Position numbers and translations under genes: made by a program | Shown here: positions 9,060 to 17,058 of the stretch, piece by piece | How positions within the stretch are numbered: position 1 is the stretch's first letter | Layout: each line of letters opens with the position of its first letter | Notes under the pieces: generated by a model | Seen by the model: the letters and a program-made list of their open reading frames with translations, nothing else | Database searches by the model: none | Told to the model about the DNA's origin: nothing | Origin: CAVZTX01 sp963778375 | Lineage (GTDB): Bacteria > Chloroflexota > Ktedonobacteria > Ktedonobacterales > Ktedonobacteraceae | Length of the DNA stretch: 64,000 bases | Reading direction: 5' to 3' | NCBI GenBank assembly: GCA_963778375.1 | Contig: CAVZTX010000027.1 | Coordinates: 248,001-312,000 of the forward strand

Positions 9060-9956
9060 CTACGAATTGGTTACTGTGTGACTAAACAGCGAGTTGATAT
9101 GGTCCTCGAAGAAGGTAGATACGTTTTCGACAGGCATAAGTCCCTTTTCTCGATGCAATAGGTACTGTTGCAGCCGTTGCCGACGCTCCGCATCACCATT
9201 CCCTGTAAGCTCCAGGTAGCGGATCTCCAAACCGTTGAGGATACACGCACCCAGACCACGTGAACGTAAACCGCCGACGCCACCGAAACCACTCACGAAC
9301 TCACCAAGTCCAATACTAATAAGTTGTAAGTCCTGAGAGGTAGCATTCTCGATCACCAGATGAAGGCGAAAGACCGTTGTGGATGGTACGACCTCGAAAT
9401 CATATTTTGCGCCGCTTTTTGCCGTCTCGCTATCCCGATCAATGGCGACACCATCGCGTATCTGTGTTGTTCCACTCCACTCATCGTTGATGAGATAGAG
9501 GTCATTGATGGTGATACGGGCTGCAGCGAAGGGCGAGCCGAAAAGCTGGCAAGTATTGCAAAGATGATTGCGCGCATCTTCCATAATGCTATCTATATCG
9601 TTAGGACGCTCACGACGCTGCCTCCTGATTTCATCCTGACGCGCCGTCGGACACGTCTCACCCGGTACTTCTTTGCTGGGCAGTCCACATGAATGCAAAC
9701 CGAGATCGGAAGGAAGACTTGTCACTATCTTCTCTATTGTGCTACGCAGCGTTCCTTTAAAGCTTGAACCCGGGATAAAGGGTAAGCCTTCTGGCGTCAA
9801 CACGACGGGGCTATCAGTGTAGCTCAATGTTGCCTTGCCACCGCCGATGTGCAGGCCCGTCTGCATCTCTAGTTTACCATCGAAAACATAGCGATTGCGT
9901 AACTCATAGCGCATCGGCTGTGTAGATTGTGTGTGTTTCGTCAAATCCTGTGTCAT
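9060..9956 (-). CDS. Cas7-like (Csm3/Csx7-type) RAMP protein
   Basis: This 298-residue protein has GLHIGGGKATLSYTDSPVV followed by PFIPGSSFKGTLRSTIE. The Asp in YTDSPVV matches the Csm3 catalytic position. CGLPS, CPTAR and CNTCQLFGSP supply a probable zinc site, and IRDGVAIDRDSETAKSGAKY and GLRSRGLGACIL are the other conserved RAMP motifs. It is a paralogue of the next gene in the operon and likely another backbone subunit able to cut target RNA. Its start overlaps the previous stop by one base (TAATG). Confidence 0.87.
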   Translation of the reverse strand: MTQDLTKHTQSTQPMRYELRNRYVFDGKLEMQTGLHIGGGKATLSYTDSPVVLTPEGLPFIPGSSFKGTLRSTIEKIVTSLPSDLGLHSCGLPSKEVPGETCPTARQDEIRRQRRERPNDIDSIMEDARNHLCNTCQLFGSPFAAARITINDLYLINDEWSGTTQIRDGVAIDRDSETAKSGAKYDFEVVPSTTVFRLHLVIENATSQDLQLISIGLGEFVSGFGGVGGLRSRGLGACILNGLEIRYLELTGNGDAERRQRLQQYLLHREKGLMPVENVSTFFEDHINSLFSHTVTNS

Positions 9957-10447
9957 TATGCCCTCCCCTGTGGTGCTGCCGGACCTCGATAGTTTCCTTG
10001 AGGTCTACCCGAAATTCTTGTGTTGTCGCGATCTGGATTCTGGAAAGCCCGAGTAGCTCCCATATAGGCATTCTCGGCCAGAAGATGCTGGATAAATTCC
10101 CGTGCGAGTAGCATTTTAAGTGTCTGCATATCCTCTTGTGAAGGTTGGCCCGCTCTCGATTTGATGATAGACAGCGCGTATGCCTCCAACTGTTTAAGTT
10201 TCTGCGTGAGTCTTTTGTAGAAATCGGGAATATGTGTATCTTCACGACGCCATGTCGTGCGTGCTCGCTGATGCTCAATGAAACTCTCCAACTCGTTATA
10301 GGTATTTGCCAGCGAGACGTTGAGCAGACCATTGATTTGCGCCGGTGGAAGCTGTCTGGCAACGCCGTGCATGAACTCAACCGCTTGTGGATAGAGTTCT
10401 AAATCGCTCAGGAGCCGTATCTTCTCTTGCTCTTGCTCAGTTATCAT
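9956..10447 (-). CDS. small helical CRISPR protein, Cas11 candidate
   Basis: This 163-residue protein is predicted by eye to be almost all alpha-helical (ELYPQAVEFMHGVARQL, FYKRLTQKLKQLEAYAL). It ends in a flexible G/P/R-rich tail (PQGNYRGPAAPQGRA). I do not recognise a named family. Its place between csx10 and the Cas7 genes, its size and its helicity suit the small subunit Cas11 (Csm2/Cmr5-like) that lines the target-RNA groove. It overlaps both neighbours by one to four bases, so it is made with the complex. Confidence 0.6.
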   Translation of the reverse strand: MITEQEQEKIRLLSDLELYPQAVEFMHGVARQLPPAQINGLLNVSLANTYNELESFIEHQRARTTWRREDTHIPDFYKRLTQKLKQLEAYALSIIKSRAGQPSQEDMQTLKMLLAREFIQHLLAENAYMGATRAFQNPDRDNTRISGRPQGNYRGPAAPQGRA

Positions 10448-10923
10448 GATCGAACTCTTTCCTCTACCTGGCTCACGTCGTACTCATACCTCACGACAAG
10501 CTGGCGAATAAATTGGCGGACAAGTAGTAGGTACGCCTCCTGTCGATCTTGCTTGGCTTCATCGGTCGTGCCTTCGATGAAGCCATTACACACGCGATCA
10601 ACAAACGTTTTAAGCCCGCTCTCTACTTCCTTTTTTAGTAATTCACCGAAGAGCTCTCCCTTAGCTCCCACTCTCTTCTGCCATCCCCTTTGGCGTGCCG
10701 TCTGTTTCTTGATATAGTCCAATACGTCGGTTACTTTAAGCGTCGTTTCGGCGATATTTTCCAGGCCCGTCATCTGCGCCCTATGCCGCTGCTGTCTTTC
10801 ACGCCCCTGCTCTTCTCGAAAGGACTGAGCGGCCAGTATCCCTAAATCCTGTGATTTCTGGTAGAAATCTTCAGACCCGGCTACCTTATTGACTCGTATG
10901 ATAAGCTCCATGCGTGTTTTCAT
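10444..10923 (-). CDS. small helical CRISPR protein, Cas11 candidate
   Basis: This 159-residue helical protein contains GLENIAETTLKVTDVLDYIK and a C-terminal LLLVRQFIRQLVVRYEYD. It shares size and an RQFIRQL/REFIQHL-like helix with the following 163-residue gene (VRQFIRQLVV against AREFIQHLLA), so the two may be distant paralogues. Both could serve as Cas11 small subunits, or one may be a separate assembly factor. It is coupled to csx10 upstream and the next gene downstream by ATGA overlaps. Confidence 0.6.
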   Translation of the reverse strand: MKTRMELIIRVNKVAGSEDFYQKSQDLGILAAQSFREEQGRERQQRHRAQMTGLENIAETTLKVTDVLDYIKKQTARQRGWQKRVGAKGELFGELLKKEVESGLKTFVDRVCNGFIEGTTDEAKQDRQEAYLLLVRQFIRQLVVRYEYDVSQVEERVRS

Positions 10924-12197
10924 GCTTGCTCTCTTTCTAAATGAAAGGGGTCAGAGATAGAGATACGCCCGAACCCCTCTGAACAACGATGCCCAATGCC
11001 CGTCTCCTCGAGGGCGCGAAGTGCTGGTATGAGATCCTCTCCTGGTTGCTGTTTACAGGCAAACAGGAAGGTCGAGCCACCCTCTATTGCGTAGTCGTTA
11101 GGACGTGGCGTTCCCCACAGTTCGTTCCAACCGGTGATGCGTTGTATGCCAACGGACTGGTACTCCCTCCGGAATGTATACGCGGGAAGCTTTAACAAGC
11201 TGGGAAGCGATGCAGGATCGAGCGTTTTTTGATAGCGCAGGAACTCATCACAGAGAATGGCCGACGATTGCAGCGTAATAGCAAAGTAAAAAGGAGCGAT
11301 TTGCTGTACATTCGCCGCTTGCGCTTGCTCCTTAACGGCTGTATTGAACTCATAGAGCCTGTTCGCAAACTTAGTGGTGTCCTCCTGCAGCGCATCGGCC
11401 ATTTTTATCTCGACTCGGCCCAGGCCACGAGTGCGCCCGGTCCCCATGCGAATGACATCTTCTTCGGTGACTTCTTCGACAAATTTTGTGAAGGTATTGA
11501 CGAGTTCTTCCAGAAGAATCACTTCTCCCCAGAAAGTCATACCCTCATCAAACACCTCGCGATTGTAGAGAATGCCCTCCTCAACCACACCCCAATTCCG
11601 GTTGATGCCGGTTCGCGTTTGTACTCTTGTTTCAACTTTGGCCTTCATGCGTTGTTTGGGGTTGGAACCGCCACGCCTATAGTAGCCGCTTATATGATCC
11701 ATAACTCGACCGCAGGCACCGTTGCTATATTTCCCACTTGGGTAGGTACAAGTATCGTGATGATCGAGAGGTGTCAGTAACGTGAGAATATCCGATCGTT
11801 CCTTGTTCAAGAGAGAAAAGGCAGCCCACTCCAGCAAGCTATCACGTACTCCATGCCGCTCATCATCGTTATCTTCGTCCGGCGTATGTAGAAAACCAGA
11901 GAAGCGTTTGCATGTTTGAGCCGTTTTAGGGAAAGGCGTCACCGGTAGATTCCGATTGTGAAAATTCGTTGTGCCGAACTGAGCGGGATAGAGATGAGGG
12001 AAGTACACCTGCTCATTGAGGAAGAATGCTGCGAATTCATCCTCTTGCTCTGGATGTAATATGCGATGGCTGGCAGCAAGACTTCCTAGGAGCGTTGCCC
12101 CCGGAATATATTGCGTCGTCTTCACGCCTCCCTCCGCGTGATCGGAGCGTATTGTCAGTGGTGAGCGAGCAGTGACTCGAAGATAGAAACGCTTCAC
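10920..12197 (-). CDS. csx10: Csx10-like RAMP (Cas5-type subunit of type III-D)
   Basis: This 425-residue protein begins MKRFYLRVTARSPLTIRSD, then TTQYIPGATLLGSLAASH, the first RAMP loop of Csx10. GTGRTRGLGRVEI (mid-protein) and GIGHRCSEGFGRISI (near the C-terminus) are two glycine-rich loops, as in Cas5-group proteins that hold the crRNA 5' handle. Csx10 defines type III-D. The GTG start has GGAGG six bases upstream and overlaps the previous stop by four bases. Length is normal for the family. Confidence 0.85.
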   Translation of the reverse strand: MKRFYLRVTARSPLTIRSDHAEGGVKTTQYIPGATLLGSLAASHRILHPEQEDEFAAFFLNEQVYFPHLYPAQFGTTNFHNRNLPVTPFPKTAQTCKRFSGFLHTPDEDNDDERHGVRDSLLEWAAFSLLNKERSDILTLLTPLDHHDTCTYPSGKYSNGACGRVMDHISGYYRRGGSNPKQRMKAKVETRVQTRTGINRNWGVVEEGILYNREVFDEGMTFWGEVILLEELVNTFTKFVEEVTEEDVIRMGTGRTRGLGRVEIKMADALQEDTTKFANRLYEFNTAVKEQAQAANVQQIAPFYFAITLQSSAILCDEFLRYQKTLDPASLPSLLKLPAYTFRREYQSVGIQRITGWNELWGTPRPNDYAIEGGSTFLFACKQQPGEDLIPALRALEETGIGHRCSEGFGRISISDPFHLEREQA

Positions 12198-12940
12198 GCC
12201 GAGCCTCCTTTCTCAGGATAGTCTTTCAAAACGTCCAGTTGTTCTATCCAAGACTGCCACTGCTCCTTTGGACATTTGTACCTGTCGAGCTGTACATTTG
12301 TGATGGAACAACGGCATTGTCCCTTACCCACCGATTTGTTGCCACCGAGTCGCTCAATCATCAAGAGACCAGCTAGTAAGATGAGCAACGAGTAGGTTGG
12401 AGTAAGTGTGTATGTCTCTTTGTCTTGTATTGTCTTTGCCAGCCTCTCAATAGGTGTGCAGTCGAGCACTCCCTTAATAGTTCCCTCAAAAATGAGGTAA
12501 CGGGTACCAAACTCGCTGGTATAGAGAGCCTCATTCGCGGCGGTACGCGTCACACGATCAATGCGCACCTGTGTCGCAACACTCGTTTGTACCTCTCTAT
12601 ACATCTTATAGGTCTCCTCTTCCTGCCTTGCATCATTGAAGCGTAGACATCCAGGATAGAGCGGAGAACCAAAGATACGGCTAATGAGCGTAGGAGCTTT
12701 CCCAAATTGGGTCAGCGCTGCATAAGCATTGTGAGGGCTGGCGACCTGTGCATTGGGTAGATAGAAGAGACACAATTGCTCACAATGCTCGCGCAAGACA
12801 CCCTTGAATGTCGAGGCTGGCACATAGAGGTCGCGGTTGGCATCCCGGACTACTGTGCGATCAATTGCGCCCGAGGTGACGCCGGTTCCAAGATGAAATG
12901 GCGCGGCGAATTGGAGTTCGTAGTCTATTTGAACAAGCAT
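12194..12940 (-). CDS. Cas7-like RAMP protein
   Basis: This 248-residue RAMP has PFHLGTGVTSGAIDRTVVRD followed by LYVPASTFKGVLREHCE. The Asp in AIDRTVVRD matches the Csm3 cleavage residue. RIFGSPLYPG and GGNKSVGKGQCRC are further Cas7-type motifs. It directly follows cas10 and precedes csx10, the usual place of the first Cas7 subunit in type III-D operons. With the two downstream Cas7-like genes and the TIGR03986-like gene, the complex would use several distinct Cas7 proteins instead of one repeated subunit. Confidence 0.83.
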   Translation of the reverse strand: MLVQIDYELQFAAPFHLGTGVTSGAIDRTVVRDANRDLYVPASTFKGVLREHCEQLCLFYLPNAQVASPHNAYAALTQFGKAPTLISRIFGSPLYPGCLRFNDARQEEETYKMYREVQTSVATQVRIDRVTRTAANEALYTSEFGTRYLIFEGTIKGVLDCTPIERLAKTIQDKETYTLTPTYSLLILLAGLLMIERLGGNKSVGKGQCRCSITNVQLDRYKCPKEQWQSWIEQLDVLKDYPEKGGSA

Positions 12941-12958
12941 TTCCTCATTGTACCCTTC

Positions 12959-14659
12959 CTATGATGTAACAAAATCGTAGAGTTCAATGAAATCGAGCAA
13001 GGGTGTACGGTAGATGGTGAGGCTATCGCTACTTTCCTTGCCATCAAGAGACCAGGGGAAGAGCGTTCCCATCTGCTGTTGTCGCGTTGTCAGACGCGTA
13101 TCAAACTTTTGTGCTATCTGCTTCACAAAATCACGCTCATCTTTTTTCCAATTGCGGAACAACGCAAGCAATTCGAGAATAGTGGTGGTTGAATTCAATT
13201 TCAGAATGGCCTCACGCAACTGGTGAAGTTTCGTGCGTCCCAATCGCTTCTCATTTCCCTGTTTGAGTTGCTCCAGCAACCATTTGAGATCCGAGAGTGT
13301 GTAGGGGCGCAGCGTTGCATAGAACGCATTGTTAGTACGAGTTCTTTTGTTGTATAGTTCTCCATATTGTTTCTCGTAACTCTGACTGGTATTGCCTGTG
13401 AGCACAACAAAGTTAACGCGCGACTGCTCTTGCTCGTCATTGCTGCTATTAGGCACCTGCCTCGCTCCAGACATCTTTGCCGCCTTGAGCGTCTCTCCAA
13501 CCAGCTCATATTGCAGGCTGAAGGGGTAGGTTACCGGAGCAAGTACGACACCAATGGAAAGGGTATATTTCCCCGCAAGCCGGTGAAACTCTTCAGCGAG
13601 TGTATGTGCAACCTGTATGGCTTTGTCAGCGGGCACTACCATCACGATATCATCGCCGCCCACCAAGAGAATATCGAAAGGAAATGTGTTTCCCTGTATG
13701 GGAAGATGCGTTCGAATGGCGTATCCCATGGCCGCAAACACCGCATCATCAATCTTCTTCGCGAGGACTTGCTCCTCTTCTAGTGTTTCGAGGTCATTAA
13801 ATGCTGTTCCCATGCTGTTCGCATCCGCATAAATCAGGCCTAGATACTCTTTTCCATGGGAAAATTCACGAAAGGCGTTGAAGTCCTTTGGACGCTCTGG
13901 CACCGGCGATCGAGGAGGCAGATAGCTCTCACCTAGCGATTTCAGGATATGCCCCCAAAGCGACCCGCTCGCCAGAGGAGCGTTTCGTGCGTTACGAAGC
14001 TTCTTCTTCACATCCATATCCTCTTCACGCTTGCCAGTACATACGCAGCAATAACGTTCTTCACCCTCATCTGCATCTTCAACGTCTCTCCCAAGATCTT
14101 GCGCATAGGCGACGCCGCATGACTCACACGTGCATAGCAGCGCATGCGAGGGCAGCGCGACGTATGCTAACGCGTCACCTCGTTGCGTATCATTCTCCGG
14201 TGCCGCATCTTTCTGTTGTACATTATCCCCCGGCGACATATCCATTTGCAGACTATCTTTTGCTAGATGGAGACGCGAACGAAGTAGTTTCCGTACATCC
14301 GCCATTGCAATGTTCCCACTCAATTCCTTAACGGTCATTATGTCTTGTGTGCCATAGTCTGGAATGTCCTGTATAGCATAAGTGATCGAGGCCCCACCTC
14401 CCGTTTCCTCATGATAGAGCTTTTGCACTGCTTTCCCTAGCGCTTGTGCCCGATCTGAGTCAACGATGAAGAGGGCCGAGCCACCATATGCGAAGATGCG
14501 TGTCGCTTTAAATTCTTCTTTAGCAGCTATCCTTACAGTTTCTTCGCGGTTGAGTCTATCGAGTATGGAGCTTGCGCCGCGAATCTCTTTGAGTCTGTTG
14601 GTACCGAAAACATAGCCTTTAATATGATCGGTATCAAACGCTATCAATGATTGGGCCAC
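12959..14659 (-). CDS. cas10: Cas10, HD-less, with intact GGDD cyclase motif
   Basis: Large subunit of the type III effector complex, 566 residues. It starts directly with the first Palm domain (LIAFDTDHIKGYVFGT), so the N-terminal HD nuclease domain found in many Cas10 proteins is missing and no DNA cleavage is expected from it. A zinc ribbon (CTCESC near 176-181, CCVC near 204-207) separates the Palm domains. Palm 2 has YADANSMG (about 277-284) and LLVGGDDIVMV, with GGDD at 334-337, the residues that make cyclic oligoadenylate from ATP on target RNA binding. A helical C-terminal domain follows. The start is GTG 14659 with AAAGGGGA upstream. The 134 bases before it separate it from the CARF-HTH gene and could hold its own promoter. 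Confidence 0.93.
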   Translation of the reverse strand: MAQSLIAFDTDHIKGYVFGTNRLKEIRGASSILDRLNREETVRIAAKEEFKATRIFAYGGSALFIVDSDRAQALGKAVQKLYHEETGGGASITYAIQDIPDYGTQDIMTVKELSGNIAMADVRKLLRSRLHLAKDSLQMDMSPGDNVQQKDAAPENDTQRGDALAYVALPSHALLCTCESCGVAYAQDLGRDVEDADEGEERYCCVCTGKREEDMDVKKKLRNARNAPLASGSLWGHILKSLGESYLPPRSPVPERPKDFNAFREFSHGKEYLGLIYADANSMGTAFNDLETLEEEQVLAKKIDDAVFAAMGYAIRTHLPIQGNTFPFDILLVGGDDIVMVVPADKAIQVAHTLAEEFHRLAGKYTLSIGVVLAPVTYPFSLQYELVGETLKAAKMSGARQVPNSSNDEQEQSRVNFVVLTGNTSQSYEKQYGELYNKRTRTNNAFYATLRPYTLSDLKWLLEQLKQGNEKRLGRTKLHQLREAILKLNSTTTILELLALFRNWKKDERDFVKQIAQKFDTRLTTRQQQMGTLFPWSLDGKESSDSLTIYRTPLLDFIELYDFVTS

Positions 14660-14793
14660 CGTCGTTCCCCTTTCTACTCATATTTTCTTTGATGGTCACA
14701 ATAATAGCACGTCTCCTTCCGAAATACATTCAAATTACTTGCCAATTTTCTCGAACTAGCTCTGATGACTTTTTTTCATGGCTGGGATATACT

Positions 14794-15681
14794 TCACTTA
14801 TCAAACGGATAGTTGGCAAACTTTGCCTGGACAAAATGGTAGTCCAAACGCAAGTTTTCTGGCACATTCCAAACATTGCGGCATTCTCGATAAATCTTGT
14901 TTGTATAGTAACTGATGGTTGATAAATCCAGGTGCAATGTTTCCGCAACATCACGGGGGTGGAGTCCTTGTGCGAGATCTCGCAGAACTTCACAGGAACG
15001 GGCATTGAGTGCATCCACGACCTGCTGGCAATGCTTTTGCTCCTGTGCCTTCTGTTGTTCGCGTTGTGATTGAATAGTATCAGAGGGTGAGCGGTTGAGC
15101 ATCAAGGCAAGGAACGGTTGAGCGGCACGTGCGAAGGGCACTTCGATCAGGCGTCTACCATCTTCTGACGTAAGATGCATGACTCCACTCTTATCGACGC
15201 GCTCCTTTACATGTTCTGGCGTGTAGAGGTGCAAGAGTTCATCAGGAGTCTCGAAGTATAGGAGGGCCGCTGAGAATGAGAGAAAAGTCATCAAACGTCG
15301 TCCGCCAGAGATGGAGAAGTGAATGATACGCTGCTGCCGCTTCAAGCTACGAATTAACTCACCGATAGTATCGAGCGCACCGCTTGCAGTTGGCTCATCA
15401 ATGATGTCGTTAATAACGCTATCGTAGTGGCTGAGGACCTGCTGACGGAAGTGAATGGTCAGGCTGCGACCTTCAAACATATAGCGATCCTCGGCGAATT
15501 CGGCATTGAGCCGTTCAAGCGATTGTTGAATACGAGGCGAGCTTGCTGGATGCACAACGATGACCTCGTAGATTGGAATGCCACGCTTGAGGAGCAGGTC
15601 CAGCGTGAAGGTGACGATTTGGGGTTGCCCTCCAAGCGTTGCCACAAGCGTATGTTTATACCCTTTGTTCCCTTGCATCAC
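14794..15681 (-). CDS. CARF domain-HTH protein, likely cyclic oligoadenylate-sensing regulator
   Basis: The protein has 295 residues. The first 180 form a CARF-type Rossmann domain: TLVATLGGQPQIVTF at the first strand-loop and HFSISGGRRLMTF (about 121-133), the usual ligand-contact motif, in the Csx1/Csm6/Csx14 style. After a charged helix with QREQQKAQEQKH comes a LuxR-like helix-turn-helix (about 226-271: ARSCEVLRDLAQGLHPRDVA, then LDLSTISYYTNKI). No HEPN or nuclease motif is visible. It likely tunes transcription of the locus in response to Cas10 signal, comparable to Csa3 in archaea. It is first in the leftward operon and 54 bases from the divergent Csx3 gene. The in-frame start could be GTG 15681 or ATG 15678. 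Confidence 0.8.
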   Translation of the reverse strand: MMQGNKGYKHTLVATLGGQPQIVTFTLDLLLKRGIPIYEVIVVHPASSPRIQQSLERLNAEFAEDRYMFEGRSLTIHFRQQVLSHYDSVINDIIDEPTASGALDTIGELIRSLKRQQRIIHFSISGGRRLMTFLSFSAALLYFETPDELLHLYTPEHVKERVDKSGVMHLTSEDGRRLIEVPFARAAQPFLALMLNRSPSDTIQSQREQQKAQEQKHCQQVVDALNARSCEVLRDLAQGLHPRDVAETLHLDLSTISYYTNKIYRECRNVWNVPENLRLDYHFVQAKFANYPFDK

Positions 15682-15735
15682 CGTTTTCTCGTTTTCTCAT
15701 CGAACAGTAAAAAATTATCATTCAGGAGAAAGTAG
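15682..15735. promoter_or_regulatory. divergent promoter region of the CRISPR locus
   Basis: The 54-base gap between the leftward CARF-HTH operon and the rightward ATPase-Csx3 gene must hold both 5' ends. It contains a tandem octamer, CGTTTTCT at 15682-15689 and again at 15690-15697, and an A/T-rich stretch (AGTAAAAAATTATC). The tandem octamer is a candidate site for the CARF-HTH protein, but this is inference. CAGGAGAAAG provides the ribosome binding site for the rightward gene. Confidence 0.4.
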
Positions 15736-16950
15736 ATGATCATCACAGATAACATAACCAAATCGCTTCCCGCCATTCTCATGGGAGGACCACCCAATGC
15801 AGGTAAATCCACCCTGACATATAACCTCACACGAGAGTTGCGCCGTCTTGAAATTCCTCACTATGTGTTTCGCGCCAATCCAGACATTGAAGGTGATTGG
15901 TTCCTTCAAGGTGATGTAGAGACGGTTCGCCAGATCCAGCTTAGGGTTTGGGACTACCGTTGCTGGACCGAAATATTCAGAGAATTTGTGTGCCGTGATC
16001 TTGCAGACCGTTATGTGCCACTGATTGTCGATCTTGGTGGCCTTCCCCGAGATGCGGATAAATGCATTTTCCAGGTTTGTACAAACTCTATCCTCCTTCT
16101 CAGGGATGAAGACGAGGAAGCCACCCAGACCTGGCATCGTTATACCACAGCGAACCCCAACCTTAAGCCACTCGCGGAGCTTCGCTCTCAACTGGAAGGA
16201 GATTCTTTCCTCACAACGGAGGAGCCAACGATCACCGGCACTATCACGGGACTAGTACGCGGAGCACGTCTGCGCACCAACCCCGTGTTTGACATACTAC
16301 TTGAGCGAGTCCGTAAACTTTTTAGTTCATTTGAGCCTGCTGAACTAGAAAAACTCCATATGGATAGAGCGCCGATAAAGCCTGTGGTTCACCTCCCTCA
16401 TGAACTGCATGAATTGGCTCCTGACATCACTGATGAGTGGGAGTGGACACCAGATATGCTGCGACCACTGCTCACGAAGCTACCCGCACAGACCGCAATG
16501 GCCGTGTACGGACGTGCGCCCACTTGGGTGTACGGTGCATTGGCAACCCACGCAGGAACGCAGCCATTCCAGCAGTTCGATGCACGACTTGGTTGGGTGA
16601 CCCCACCCACACTAGAAGCTCACACATCTGAGCAATCATCACAGCGACTCATCTACATCAATGAAGAGAATTACAACAATTCGTACGTTATTCTCATTCA
16701 CGCCATCCACAACTACCTCGACTATCGAGAGACGGATCAATTAGTGTTTCCAGAACCGCCACCTCATCGCGGAGTAGTTGTGAGCGGCAAACTTCCACTC
16801 TGGCTGTTCACGGCCCTAGCCCGCTTTTACATGCAAAGGAATGTGCCCTGGATCGCTCTGAATGATGCCCGTGAAAATCGGCCCGTTGTCACCTACTCAC
16901 GAGTAGACTCTCATCCTATCGGTAAAATACTGCCAAAACTCGCAGAGTAG
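15736..16950 (+). CDS. csx3: P-loop ATPase fused to tandem Csx3-like modules
   Basis: The protein has 404 residues. The N-terminal part (about 10-200) is a P-loop NTPase with GGPPNAGKST at 17-26 and a Walker-B-like strand VPLIVDLGGLP (about 94-104). The C-terminal half holds two similar segments: AVYGRAPTWVYGALA followed by PFQQFDARLGWV (about 255-288), and VVVSGKLPLWLFTALARFY followed by PWIALNDARENRPVV (about 347-385). The second matches Csx3/Crn3, a ring nuclease family that degrades cyclic tetra-adenylate and works as a dimer or filament. The two modules could pair within one chain. ATPase-Csx3 fusions are known from type III loci; the tandem arrangement is my reading of the sequence. The gene diverges from the cas operon and likely helps switch off the signal. 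Confidence 0.78.
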   Translation: MIITDNITKSLPAILMGGPPNAGKSTLTYNLTRELRRLEIPHYVFRANPDIEGDWFLQGDVETVRQIQLRVWDYRCWTEIFREFVCRDLADRYVPLIVDLGGLPRDADKCIFQVCTNSILLLRDEDEEATQTWHRYTTANPNLKPLAELRSQLEGDSFLTTEEPTITGTITGLVRGARLRTNPVFDILLERVRKLFSSFEPAELEKLHMDRAPIKPVVHLPHELHELAPDITDEWEWTPDMLRPLLTKLPAQTAMAVYGRAPTWVYGALATHAGTQPFQQFDARLGWVTPPTLEAHTSEQSSQRLIYINEENYNNSYVILIHAIHNYLDYRETDQLVFPEPPPHRGVVVSGKLPLWLFTALARFYMQRNVPWIALNDARENRPVVTYSRVDSHPIGKILPKLAE

Positions 16951-17058
16951 AAAGTTGCTAGATACTGTGGTAGAGTATAGCACAATCGTCAGTTAAAAAC
17001 GAGTAGTTATGGATAGAAATTGCTAGTCAGATGATAGAAAAACAGGTGGTACCTCTTA

